From: Mongoliitalea daihaiensis
GTDB lineage: Bacteria; Bacteroidota; Bacteroidia; Cytophagales; Cyclobacteriaceae
Assembly (NCBI RefSeq): GCF_021596945.1
Contig: NZ_CP063779.1
Coordinates: 1,057,501-1,121,500 of the forward strand
Direction of reading: 5' to 3'
Length of the DNA: 64,000 nt
Shown: positions 8,421 to 16,843 of the stretch, piece by piece
Position numbering within the stretch: position 1 is the first letter of the stretch
How the letters are laid out: the number at the start of each line of letters is the position of its first letter
The notes under the pieces: generated by a model
Seen by the model: the letters and a program-made list of their open reading frames with translations, nothing else
Told to the model about the DNA's origin: nothing
Database searches by the model: none
Made by a program: the position numbers and the translations under genes

Positions 8421-9245
8421 ATGCAAGGAATCGCAGGAAAAGTAATAGTAATCACAGGCGGATACGGCGTTTTATGCGGAGCCATGACCCAAGCACTCGC
8501 AAAAGCTGGAGCAAAAGTTGCTATCATCGGATCATCTCAGGAAAAAGCAGATGCATTTGCCCAAACCATGAAAGGAGAAGTGTTAGGGTTTGGCGCAAGC
8601 GTTCTAGATAAACCCGCTTTGGAAACTGTGTATCAACACATCCTCCATACCTGGGGTCCCTGCGATATATTAATCAATGGGGCAGGTGGCAACCATCCCC
8701 AAGGAATCACAGATAGACCTATGATGGAGGTGGATGACTTAACTAATGACTCTGTCAAAACCTTTTTTGACTTGGATCCTTCAGGTTTTAACTATGTCTT
8801 CGAATTAAATTTTCTAGGCACTTTAATTCCAACTCAGGTTTTTGCTAAAGATATGGTCGGGAGAAAAGGCTGTTCGATTGTCAATATCTCTTCTATCGCT
8901 TCCTTCAAACCTCTCACCAAGGTATCTGCATACAGCGGTGCCAAAGCGGCAATTTCGAATTTCACGCAATGGCTTGCTGTACACTTTGCCAAAACAGGCA
9001 TACGCGTCAATGCAATCGCACCAGGATTCTTCTTGGCGGACCAAAACCGTTCGCTTCTTACCAATTCCGATGGTTCACTGACACCTAGGGGACAGCAAAT
9101 CATCAACCAGACTCCAATGGGAAGATTTGGATCACCGGAAGATTTGCTTTCTACACTTTACTGGCTACTGGATGAACATTCAGCATTTGTTACTGGGGTA
9201 GTAATCCCAGTGGATGGGGGATTCAATGCCTTTGCCGGAGTTTAA
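8421..9245 (+). CDS. uxuB: SDR oxidoreductase, probable D-mannonate oxidoreductase (UxuB, YjmF type)
   Basis: A 274-residue short-chain dehydrogenase with TGGYGVLCGAMTQALAKAGA at the N-terminus, a divergent NGAGGN motif, serine in the ISSIASF segment, and the catalytic YSGAK near residue 172. The PVDGGFNAFAG C-terminus is typical. Gram-positive and Bacteroidota glucuronate clusters use an SDR (YjmF-type) instead of the mannitol-dehydrogenase-family UxuB for fructuronate to mannonate, the step between UxaC and UxuA. The location beside uxuA and a LacI gene with a shared operator supports this. A different sugar acid dehydrogenase remains possible. Confidence 0.75.
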   Translation: MQGIAGKVIVITGGYGVLCGAMTQALAKAGAKVAIIGSSQEKADAFAQTMKGEVLGFGASVLDKPALETVYQHILHTWGPCDILINGAGGNHPQGITDRPMMEVDDLTNDSVKTFFDLDPSGFNYVFELNFLGTLIPTQVFAKDMVGRKGCSIVNISSIASFKPLTKVSAYSGAKAAISNFTQWLAVHFAKTGIRVNAIAPGFFLADQNRSLLTNSDGSLTPRGQQIINQTPMGRFGSPEDLLSTLYWLLDEHSAFVTGVVIPVDGGFNAFAGV

Positions 9246-9333
9246 AAGCCTTTGCATAGGGCTTCATCCCCTGATTCCCCTGCATATTCATATATTCTAA
9301 ATCAATACAATATCCTCTAAACCCAACTAACCT

Positions 9334-10728
9334 ATGAAACATCCGATTAGATACTTCTCCTGCTTATTACTAGGGGCAGTTATGGCAGTCAGCAGCTGTC
9401 AACAATCAAATACCTCCACAGAAACCGAAATATGGGTTCCCATATTCGACGGCGAAACACTGAACGGCTGGAAGGCTGTGATGGGGCAAGCAGCATTTGA
9501 AGTAAGCAATGGAGAAATCATCGGTATTGCCAAGCATGGCACACCCAACACCTTCCTAGTGACCGAACAGCTTTACGATGATTTTATTCTAGAATTTGAT
9601 TTAAAAATCAACCATATCTCCTCCAACTCAGGTGTCATGATCCGAGGGCAATTTGACCCAGAGGCTAATGATGGCAATGGCTTGGTATATGGCTACCAAA
9701 TCGAAGCGGACCCGACTGACCGTGCCTGGTCAGGAGGATTATATGATGAGGCGAGAAGAGGCTGGATATATCCTTTGGACTTAAACCCAACTGCAAAAAC
9801 TGCCTTCAAAATGGGCGAATGGAACACCTATCGCATTGAAGCTATTGGTAATGAAATCAAATCATGGATTAATGGTCAAGAAGTTGCCTATGTGGTGGAT
9901 GCCATGGAAAGTAGAGGACATATTGGGCTTCAGGTACATTCCATTGGAAACATAGCGGATGAAGGGCAAAAAACTTATTTCAGAAATGTCCGCATACAAA
10001 CTGAAAATCTCCAAGCTACACCCTTTTCAGGAGATGTGTTTGTGGTAAATACAGGTTTAAACGAGTTGACTGACTTGGAAAAAGCCAATGGTTGGAAATT
10101 ATTGTTTGATGGCCAAACCTCTAATGGTTGGGTTGGTGCTTACAAGGATGCATTCCCTTCGCAAGGATGGCATATCAAAGATGGGATTTTGATGGTCGAA
10201 GCATCCGATGGATCTGAGTCCATGAGCTTTGGAGATATTGTGACAGTGGATAAATACAGTGCTTTTGATTTAGCTTTTGACTTCAATATCTCCGAAGGGG
10301 CTAACAGTGGTGTGAAATACTTTGTGACCCTCAAAGAAGGAAATACAGGTTCAGCCATCGGCTTAGAATATCAAATCTTGGATGATGATAATCATCCAGA
10401 TGCAAAAAATGGTAGAGATGGCAATAGAACGTTGGCTTCTTTGTATGACTTAAAAACCGCTAATAAGCAGGCCAGGTATGTACGCAAGCCAGGAGAATGG
10501 AACCAAGGCAGGATTATAGTACACCCTGATAACAAAGTAGAACACTTCATCAATGGTGTAAAAGTACTGGAATACATACGCGGCTCCGAAGATTTTAGAC
10601 AACTGGTCAGCGAAAGTAAATACAAGGTTTGGGAAAATTTTGGAGAAGCCCCAGAAGGACATATCTTGCTACAAGACCACGGTGACGAAGTGAAATTCAA
10701 AAACATCAAAATCAAAGAATTAAACTAA
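9334..10728 (+). CDS. DUF1080 lipoprotein with two lectin-like / 3-keto-disaccharide hydrolase domains
   Basis: A 464-residue exported protein. The signal peptide ends in a lipobox (AVSSC, Cys22), so it is probably lipid-anchored. It has two homologous DUF1080 domains: residues about 30-225 (WVPIFDGETLNGWKA) and about 245-464 (GWKLLFDGQTSNGWVGA), each with the concanavalin-like fold pattern (SNSGVMIRG; ANSGVKYFV). DUF1080 is now named 3-keto-disaccharide hydrolase after characterised members. It is followed after 12 bp by a Gfo/Idh/MocA oxidoreductase, the usual partner. The substrate is unknown, and tandem duplication could mean that one domain only binds carbohydrate. Confidence 0.85.
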   Translation: MKHPIRYFSCLLLGAVMAVSSCQQSNTSTETEIWVPIFDGETLNGWKAVMGQAAFEVSNGEIIGIAKHGTPNTFLVTEQLYDDFILEFDLKINHISSNSGVMIRGQFDPEANDGNGLVYGYQIEADPTDRAWSGGLYDEARRGWIYPLDLNPTAKTAFKMGEWNTYRIEAIGNEIKSWINGQEVAYVVDAMESRGHIGLQVHSIGNIADEGQKTYFRNVRIQTENLQATPFSGDVFVVNTGLNELTDLEKANGWKLLFDGQTSNGWVGAYKDAFPSQGWHIKDGILMVEASDGSESMSFGDIVTVDKYSAFDLAFDFNISEGANSGVKYFVTLKEGNTGSAIGLEYQILDDDNHPDAKNGRDGNRTLASLYDLKTANKQARYVRKPGEWNQGRIIVHPDNKVEHFINGVKVLEYIRGSEDFRQLVSESKYKVWENFGEAPEGHILLQDHGDEVKFKNIKIKELN

Positions 10729-10740
10729 CCCAAGATACAC

Positions 10741-12090
10741 ATGGACAATCATAATCAATCCAGAAGGGATTTTCTAAAAAAAGGTACGCTTCTGAGCGCA
10801 GGGTTAAGTTCCTTGGGAGCCGTGGGGTTCTCTGCCAAAAGCTATGGCAATATCATCGGCGCCAATGACCGTATCAACGTTGGTGTCATCGGACTTGGCA
10901 GAAGATTGGGAGCCTTTATTCCTCCACTGACAGACAAGTCTACCAATGTACGGGTAGCCTACTTGTGCGATGTCATGCGCTCTCAAAGAGAAAAAGCTGG
11001 AAAACAATTTAGCCAACTGCTTTCTTACAGTCCACCATTGGAGAACTCATTTTTCAAAGTTATTGAAGATAAAAGTGTGGATGCCATCATCAATGCCACA
11101 CCAGACCATTGGCATGCACCAGGTACTTGGTTGGCTTTAGAAGCGGGCAAACATGTATTTGTTGAAAAACCCTGTAGCCACAATCCAAGAGAAGGAGAGT
11201 TATTGGTGGCGTATCAAAAAAAATACGGTAAAGTAGTGCAAATGGGCAATCAGCAGCGCTCCTCCGATCATAGCATTGAAATCATCCAGGAAATACACAA
11301 TGGAGTCATTGGAATTCCCTACATGGCGAAGGCCTTTTATACCAATGCACGAGGAAGAGTCCCTAATCCAACGGCATCAGCTGTGCCTGATGGATTAGAC
11401 TGGGAGCTATTCCAAGGACCATCCCCACGGAAAGCTTACATGCATGACACCTGGGATTACAACTGGCATTGGTACGGTTGGGACTTTGGCACTGCCGAAA
11501 CTGGAAATAATGCTACCCATGAGTTAGATGTGGCAAGATGGGCGTTGCAAGTAGATTTCCCTAGCCATGTGGCTGTAGATTCCGGTAAATATCATTTCCA
11601 AGATGATGGTTGGGAAATGTACGACACCATGCATGCCACATTCAAGTTTGAAGGTAACAAAACTATCATTTGGGACGGTAAAAGCAGAAACAACTATGAC
11701 ATGTATGGCGGTGGTCGAGGAACCATCATTTTAGGAACAGAGGGCTCAGTTTTTGTAGACCGTGAGCACTATAAGTTAGTTGATCGGGACGGGAAACTCA
11801 TACGTGAAGCCAAATCAGCAAATGCAGAAGGTGGTACAGCCTTGGGCGGTGGAGGAGACATGAGTACAACCCATGTAGTCAACTTTTTGGATGCCATCAG
11901 AGGCAAAGATAAGCCCCGTTCGCCTATCGACGATGGAAGAAAAAGTACACTCTTGTGTCACTTGGCAAATATCTCTTCCCGCATCGGAGAAAACTTTGAT
12001 TGCAATCCTGCTAATGGCCATATTTATAACCGCAAGGGAATGGAACTGTGGGGTAGGACCTATGAACCGGGCTGGGAACCCAAACTTTAA
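10741..12090 (+). CDS. Gfo/Idh/MocA family oxidoreductase with Tat signal
   Basis: A 449-residue NAD(P)-dependent sugar oxidoreductase. The N-terminus holds a twin-arginine signal (SRRDFLKKGTLLSAG), so it is probably exported folded to the periplasm. The Rossmann motif GVIGLGRR is near residue 43, followed by VEKPCSHNP, the conserved EKP segment that carries the catalytic Lys near 143. It belongs to the Bacteroidota group that accompanies DUF1080 proteins, where such enzymes make or use 3-keto sugars. It lies 12 bp after the DUF1080 gene, so they are co-transcribed, and it is followed by a strong terminator. Confidence 0.88.
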   Translation: MDNHNQSRRDFLKKGTLLSAGLSSLGAVGFSAKSYGNIIGANDRINVGVIGLGRRLGAFIPPLTDKSTNVRVAYLCDVMRSQREKAGKQFSQLLSYSPPLENSFFKVIEDKSVDAIINATPDHWHAPGTWLALEAGKHVFVEKPCSHNPREGELLVAYQKKYGKVVQMGNQQRSSDHSIEIIQEIHNGVIGIPYMAKAFYTNARGRVPNPTASAVPDGLDWELFQGPSPRKAYMHDTWDYNWHWYGWDFGTAETGNNATHELDVARWALQVDFPSHVAVDSGKYHFQDDGWEMYDTMHATFKFEGNKTIIWDGKSRNNYDMYGGGRGTIILGTEGSVFVDREHYKLVDRDGKLIREAKSANAEGGTALGGGGDMSTTHVVNFLDAIRGKDKPRSPIDDGRKSTLLCHLANISSRIGENFDCNPANGHIYNRKGMELWGRTYEPGWEPKL

Positions 12091-12102
12091 GGTTAAAAAA
12101 TC

Positions 12103-12132
12103 AGCGCTGAGCTCAAATTCAGCGCTTTTTTT
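12103..12132 (+). terminator. Rho-independent terminator after the Gfo/Idh/MocA gene
   Basis: The stem AGCGCTGA (12103-12110) pairs perfectly with TCAGCGCT (12119-12126), with an 8-base loop and a run of seven T on the plus strand. It ends the DUF1080-oxidoreductase unit and separates it from the next oxidoreductase. Confidence 0.85.
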
Positions 12133-12173
12133 AGCTTATCAACCATTTATCAAAGTTGGTTTGGGAGGTGAAA

Positions 12174-13391
12174 ATGTTTCACTTAGATTTAAAAAAAAGA
12201 GTATCCTTGAAAAGACGTGATTTTATAAAGACAAGTGCTGTACTAGGATTGGCAAGTACCATTCCTGCATTCGCTATTCATAAGGGACTTCAAAAAAAGT
12301 ACCGCATAGGAATTCTTGGCTATGGGGATAGAGGTAGTGGACTACATGCAGTGTTCAACGAACTCCCGGATTTATTCGAGGTCACAGCCGTATGCGATAC
12401 CCTAGATTTTAGATTAGCCAATGTCAAAAACTATGCTGATGAGTCTTCTGTAAAATCCCACAAAGATTATCGAGCGATGCTGGAGGACACATCACTGGAT
12501 GCAATTGTCATCAGTACTCCCCTCTATCTACATTTTGAACACGCCAAAGCTTGTTTGGAGGCTGGGAAACACATCTTCTTGGAGAAGGCCATGACCCATA
12601 CCGTAGAGCAAGCGCTATCGCTGCAAAAAATCGCATCAAACCACACCCAGCAAACCATCCAAATAGGCCATCAGTACCGCTATTCTCCCTTGTACTTCAA
12701 AGTCAAAGATTATATCCGCTCGGGTTATTTGGGAAAAGTCACCCAGATAGAAGTACGATGGGATAGGAATGGAAGCTGGAGAAGACCTGTGCCAAACCCA
12801 GAGCTAGAACGGCAGATCAATTGGCGTATGTACCATGAGTATTCGGGCGGATTAACTGCCGAACTCCTTTCCCATCAGATAGATTTCATTGATTGGGCCT
12901 TTGAAACTAAACCAGACTCTCTTTTTGCAACGGGCGGAATTGATTACTTCAAAGATGGCAGAGAAACCTTTGACAATGTACAAGTATTAGCCCGCTACGA
13001 TCAAGCAGGGATGGTGGGAAACTTTGGAGCTACATGCAGCAATGCGCACGAGGGATATCTTTTCAAAATCCGAGGAAGTAAAGGAACAGTCTCATTATTT
13101 TTCAACGATGGCTACTTCTATCCTGAGGCAGACCAATTAGCCGAACTGCAACAGGTAGATGGAGTATCCGGCGCCACCAAACTTAATTGGATGGCAGACA
13201 AAAAAGGCATTCGCTTGATTGATGAACCCCTGAAAGATGGTAGTTTTTATGCCTTGACTGACTTCTACCGCTGCATTGAAGAAAATGCATTGCCACATTC
13301 TAATGTGATGAATGGTGGAGATACTGCGATTATTGTGGCGTTAGCAAATGAGTCACTGAAGGATGGACAAATCAAACGATTGGATTCCTGA
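12174..13391 (+). CDS. Gfo/Idh/MocA family oxidoreductase, secreted type
   Basis: A 405-residue oxidoreductase related in fold, not closely in sequence, to the preceding one. The start at the ATG at 12174 is preceded by gggaggtg, an unusually good Shine-Dalgarno for this window; a TTG at 12156 is in frame but unlikely. The N-terminus has SLKRRDFIKTSAVLGLAS, a twin-arginine-type signal. The Rossmann motif GILGYGDRGSG is near residue 46, and LEKAMTH replaces the usual EKP motif at about residue 132, keeping the Lys. A terminator separates it from the upstream gene, so it has its own promoter. The substrate is unknown. Confidence 0.85.
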   Translation: MFHLDLKKRVSLKRRDFIKTSAVLGLASTIPAFAIHKGLQKKYRIGILGYGDRGSGLHAVFNELPDLFEVTAVCDTLDFRLANVKNYADESSVKSHKDYRAMLEDTSLDAIVISTPLYLHFEHAKACLEAGKHIFLEKAMTHTVEQALSLQKIASNHTQQTIQIGHQYRYSPLYFKVKDYIRSGYLGKVTQIEVRWDRNGSWRRPVPNPELERQINWRMYHEYSGGLTAELLSHQIDFIDWAFETKPDSLFATGGIDYFKDGRETFDNVQVLARYDQAGMVGNFGATCSNAHEGYLFKIRGSKGTVSLFFNDGYFYPEADQLAELQQVDGVSGATKLNWMADKKGIRLIDEPLKDGSFYALTDFYRCIEENALPHSNVMNGGDTAIIVALANESLKDGQIKRLDS

Positions 13392-13642
13392 CTAATCGTA
13401 GTTGGAATCATACAAATACCTATCACCTACTTTGGAAAGATTTTTAGATGCTTCCTTGATATGCTTTGAGTTCATCTTTTCCAATTGATTTATATAGAAA
13501 TCAAACTCATCATTTTTTTGATTTGAGCACAAATCAATTTATAGAGTTTATCGATTCAGCAACAAATCAATAGTCCGTATGGCCGAGCATTTTTTTTAAA
13601 AAATGAGTTAAACCAGAAAGAGTAATGAAATTAATTATTTAA
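13392..13642. other. Intergenic, no gene seen
   Basis: This AT-rich gap lies between the convergent oxidoreductase and DUF4221 genes. I see no coding potential and no clear terminator, only short A/T runs. Confidence 0.6.
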
Positions 13643-14761
13643 TTAAAGGTCCTCAAATCCAAAAACCCCAAATTTCAACTCATCCTCATTTTCTTGATAG
13701 GCCTTTAGGTCCACCAAGTGGTACTTATTGTTCAATACAAATGATTGATAACAGGTATAATGGTCATCCAAAAACGCACGAGTAGAGAGAAAATTAAACT
13801 CTTTATCAAATTTATATACTGCAAATCTTGGTAACTGTGCTTCCGAATCCGGTTGCAGAACCTCAATTAAGAATCCTTCCTCCATTTCAAGGATTTTCCA
13901 AACTTTTTGCTGCTGACCACTATAAGCTCTTAATTCATAGATAGCCTCTTGACTTAAAGAAGCAAGTTCTTCATAGGTGAGGTCTGTTGGTATAGGTTTC
14001 TTCCAATTTTTAAGATCTAACTGCAATTCTTTGAGCAAGCTCCCTTGCAAATCATAAATCCTAAGAATATTTGAAATAGAAAAGCCTGTTATCAAGCCTT
14101 GGTAATGCGTTGAATAAATACCAAAAGGACCGGGTAACATATGCCCTTCCCCCCAAAATTTTTCTACATTTTCTTGGGGAAGTGGCGCCAGATGCTCGTA
14201 AGTTTTGTCTTCTAAGGAAAGGCTTAGTATACTATGATAAATTTTATTGGGGTTTCTACTTGGATACAAACCAGCAAAATAATTGAGGTAAAGCTTATTT
14301 TTTTGATTGAAAAAAAGCTTATTGCCATCAGAAAAGTAGAAATATCCATGGTCCTCTTCAAAATCAGGAAGTTTGAGTGTTTCTATCAAATCTCCTTTTT
14401 TATTAAATAAATAAACTACCGAACCAGCGTTTGAAATAAGGAAAACGCCATCCTCTCCAATATGGGTATTCACTAAAAAATGCTCGGGAATTGAATTTGG
14501 TCCGTCCAAAGGAATAGTTTTTCTAAAGAAATCCTTCCCGGTTTCCAAGTTACTCAATCTCAACTCTCCATTCCACATATTGTAAACAGCTACCACAGGT
14601 TCTCCATCCATGGTTGACACACTGAAGGAAAGAAAAATAAAGTTATCTTTTTCTGTAAGTGGTATGATTAGCTCCGTTTTGGAGATTGTAGCTGCTTGCT
14701 CTTGGGGGCCTGAGCAAGACATAACGAAGAGAATAAAAATTAGATACTGAAGTTTCATCAT
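13643..14761 (-). CDS. DUF4221 family lipoprotein (propeller-like), copy 1
   Basis: A 372-residue exported protein with a short signal peptide and lipobox FVMSC (Cys16), so it is probably an outer-membrane or periplasmic lipoprotein. The body has repeated beta-strand-rich motifs (LFNKKGDLIETLKLPD; IYDLQGSLLKELQLD) like a six-bladed propeller, matching my memory of the Bacteroidota-specific DUF4221 family. It is paralogous to the gene at 15526-16650 and lies 110 bp downstream of a small secreted Cys-rich peptide gene on the same strand. By analogy with other Bacteroidota loci that pair propeller lipoproteins with NVEAL-type peptides, the two may act together. The function is unknown. Confidence 0.75.
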   Translation of the reverse strand: MMKLQYLIFILFVMSCSGPQEQAATISKTELIIPLTEKDNFIFLSFSVSTMDGEPVVAVYNMWNGELRLSNLETGKDFFRKTIPLDGPNSIPEHFLVNTHIGEDGVFLISNAGSVVYLFNKKGDLIETLKLPDFEEDHGYFYFSDGNKLFFNQKNKLYLNYFAGLYPSRNPNKIYHSILSLSLEDKTYEHLAPLPQENVEKFWGEGHMLPGPFGIYSTHYQGLITGFSISNILRIYDLQGSLLKELQLDLKNWKKPIPTDLTYEELASLSQEAIYELRAYSGQQQKVWKILEMEEGFLIEVLQPDSEAQLPRFAVYKFDKEFNFLSTRAFLDDHYTCYQSFVLNNKYHLVDLKAYQENEDELKFGVFGFEDL

Positions 14762-14871
14762 ACTTTAATTGGAAGACTACCTCTTTATTTAAGGTTAATG
14801 CATGTAAATTCTTGGAAATAAATGCAAAAAAATTAAACTTGTTTGATAGTCTTCGTTTGCTGTTAAAATTT

Positions 14872-15111
14872 TTAAATAATAGTAACCGTGCCATCACAAT
14901 TTGGACCAATTGACCCACTAGTCTTTGGAGTACATGTATCTGTTGAGAAAAAACGGACACAATAACCCACATTAGCGGACGGATCCGAACTTACTGTACA
15001 CTTAGTCTTTCCTGGTCCAGGAGGAGGGTTAACTGAAGCATCACTAGCCGTTGAATAGTTTGACGGAAGTTGCAGAAGCATGACGCAAATGCCAATCAGA
15101 AGTCTTTTCAT
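14872..15111 (-). CDS. Small secreted four-cysteine peptide precursor
   Basis: A 79-residue protein with an N-terminal signal (MKRLLIGICVMLLQL), probably cleaved around residues 20-23 after STA, then a Pro/Gly-rich stretch (NPPPGPG) and a C-terminal domain with four cysteines (38, 51, 60, 72) spaced C-x12-C-x8-C-x11-C, suggesting two disulfides. I do not recognise a named family. Its size, signal and position next to a propeller lipoprotein recall NVEAL-type peptides of Bacteroidota. Flanking DUF4221 genes on the same strand support a real gene. An AAAG microsatellite begins 49 bp upstream of the start. Confidence 0.65.
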   Translation of the reverse strand: MKRLLIGICVMLLQLPSNYSTASDASVNPPPGPGKTKCTVSSDPSANVGYCVRFFSTDTCTPKTSGSIGPNCDGTVTII

Positions 15112-15159
15112 ACTGATTTTTGTTTGGTTTTAACTAATTAAGCTTTAATATATGTCGTC

Positions 15160-15190
15160 AAAGAAAGAAAGAAAGAAAGAAAGAAAGAAA
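15160..15190. repeat. AAAG tetranucleotide microsatellite upstream of the peptide gene
   Basis: Thirty-one bases consist of AAAG repeated seven times plus AAA. The tract lies 49-79 bp upstream of the start codon of the secreted peptide gene (minus strand), in promoter territory. Slipped-strand changes would shift promoter spacing by 4 bp per unit, the usual basis for phase-variable expression. Confidence 0.9.
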
Positions 15191-15398
15191 TAAGCAAATT
15201 TTTTGGTTATTTTTTCGTTATTCATATTGAAAGATTCACAGTTGTAATATTTATTGAATTGTAATCATAATACCAGGATTTATCATCTTTGGAATTTTTG
15301 ATTTAATTGATTATCTGGATTTATACGAGTAGCGATCCAAATGTGCACATTCAATAGCTTTCCAAGGCTTGTGTTGTATGTAGACCCTTGATAGTGGT

Positions 15399-15455
15399 TA
15401 ATTATCCGCAATACGCTGTCTAATATTTTTACCTTGGTGAAATTGCGGATAATTA
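15399..15455. repeat. Inverted repeat with 14-bp perfect arms
   Basis: The arm taattatccgcaat (15399-15412) is perfectly repeated in inverted form at 15442-15455, with a 29-base spacer. There is no adjacent T run, so it is not a standard terminator. It lies between the upstream DUF4221 gene and the peptide gene. A protein-binding site or a decayed mobile element would fit. The remaining 15112-15525 holds no gene that I can support. Confidence 0.75.
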
Positions 15456-15525
15456 TATTGATCTTAAATAATACACAGAACCATAATTCAAATCACTAGA
15501 AGGTTTTCGAAATCAAAACAAAAAA

Positions 15526-16650
15526 TTACCCCACCTTCAATCGCACAAAGCCCAACTCATCATCTACATTTTCATGGATCCAAATTGTCCCATTTTTTAC
15601 AAAATATACCCCGGGCCTTTTGCGGTAATCAGGGAGAAGAGTCTCTCCAAGCATTTGAAGGTCTTTATCGAAAACAGTTAAAACGACTTTATAGTAGCTT
15701 TCTCCATCTTGATTTTCAGATGGTTGTTGAATACTTGACAGACGATAGAAGCGCTCGGTACTTTCATCCCACACCCATCTACCAAAACTCACTTGAGAAC
15801 CCAAAATCTTGGTTTGCTCGGTAAATTCCTCTCGACTACTGACTTTTTGTTTTTGACCACCCACCTTCTCGTTGGGTGTGAGCAAACTGTTGTATTCAAT
15901 CAAGGAATAATCGGAAGAAATAGGATCAAACACCAAGGTTTCATTGAACATATCCGAATGAATCAAGACTTTATCTCTGTATTTCTGCTTATACACCGAA
16001 CCCATAGAAGCCATTTTCATCCCATCTCCATCCAAAATGATTGAAAACTTCTCCATCTTTTGTGGATACTCAAAATCAATCATCTCTACGGTTTTTTCCT
16101 TTAAATCTAGCTTAGCCATGTAAGGAATATGCTCAAACATATTCATAAGGCCTATCAAAACTGTTTGCTCATCCAAAAACACATATTCCGTCTTGAAGGA
16201 AAAGCTCGTCTCTGCATCCGGAGCAAAATAATCGGTAGGGTGCAAACTCACGGACTCTGTCAAGTTACCTTCCAAATCATACAAACCACTTTTATCAAAA
16301 CCATGCATAAATATCCTTCCATCTGGAAATGTACGAATGGCCATCACATAAGCAGATACAGCATTGGGCCCGTCATTAGCAAATGTAACTTTCTTATCCA
16401 ACGCTTGCTGATTCAAATCAAAGACCTCGAGTTTCATGGATTTTCTATCATAGTTGTAGAGAAATCGTGTATCAGGGCTGAGGGTATAGGTAAACATACT
16501 TGCCCCCGCCATAACCAATTCCTCCCCTGAATCAATTAACACTGTATCTTGTAAGATGGTCAATTGAAGATCTCCTGAACCCCTAGAACCCTCTTGGGAA
16601 GAGCAGGAAAAGATTAAGAATGCAAGCGTGATAACCAATAAGTGTCTCAT
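15526..16650 (-). CDS. DUF4221 family lipoprotein (propeller-like), copy 2
   Basis: A 374-residue exported protein with signal peptide and lipobox LIFSC (Cys16), followed by Ser/Gly-rich linker sequence. It shares with the copy at 13643-14761 the segment around DGPNAVSAY / DGPNSIPEH near residue 95, the strand-rich repeats, and the C-terminal pattern ending in a conserved LVDLKAY/IWIHENVD region, so the two are diverged paralogues. It lies upstream of the peptide gene on the same strand, separated by 414 bp containing an inverted repeat and a microsatellite. The role is unknown; peptide binding or surface assembly is speculation. Confidence 0.72.
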   Translation of the reverse strand: MRHLLVITLAFLIFSCSSQEGSRGSGDLQLTILQDTVLIDSGEELVMAGASMFTYTLSPDTRFLYNYDRKSMKLEVFDLNQQALDKKVTFANDGPNAVSAYVMAIRTFPDGRIFMHGFDKSGLYDLEGNLTESVSLHPTDYFAPDAETSFSFKTEYVFLDEQTVLIGLMNMFEHIPYMAKLDLKEKTVEMIDFEYPQKMEKFSIILDGDGMKMASMGSVYKQKYRDKVLIHSDMFNETLVFDPISSDYSLIEYNSLLTPNEKVGGQKQKVSSREEFTEQTKILGSQVSFGRWVWDESTERFYRLSSIQQPSENQDGESYYKVVLTVFDKDLQMLGETLLPDYRKRPGVYFVKNGTIWIHENVDDELGFVRLKVG

Positions 16651-16766
16651 AAGCGTATAATTTTAAACAAATTATCGCTTTAGTTTTAAAAACACAAGTG
16701 ATTGCCTGCTTTTTTAGTAAATATGCTTTATTAATGCTTTGTGAGTTGAAAAGAATTCCGCTTAGA

Positions 16767-16803
16767 AGCAAAAAACCCGGCAGGATTTAAAAACCTGCCG
16801 GGT
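16767..16803 (-). terminator. Terminator of the cysteine desulfurase gene
   Basis: ACCCGGCAGG (16775-16784) pairs perfectly with CCTGCCGGGT (16794-16803); read on the minus strand the hairpin is followed by a T run. It lies 41 bp beyond the desulfurase stop. Confidence 0.85.
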
Positions 16804-16843
16804 CTGGCTCTATTGCTACCATTAGTAGGAATGGTGTGATAAT

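Noticed and set aside
11891-12220. 109-codon frame across the end of the Gfo/Idh/MocA gene
   Set aside because: It overlaps two real genes and a terminator in another frame.
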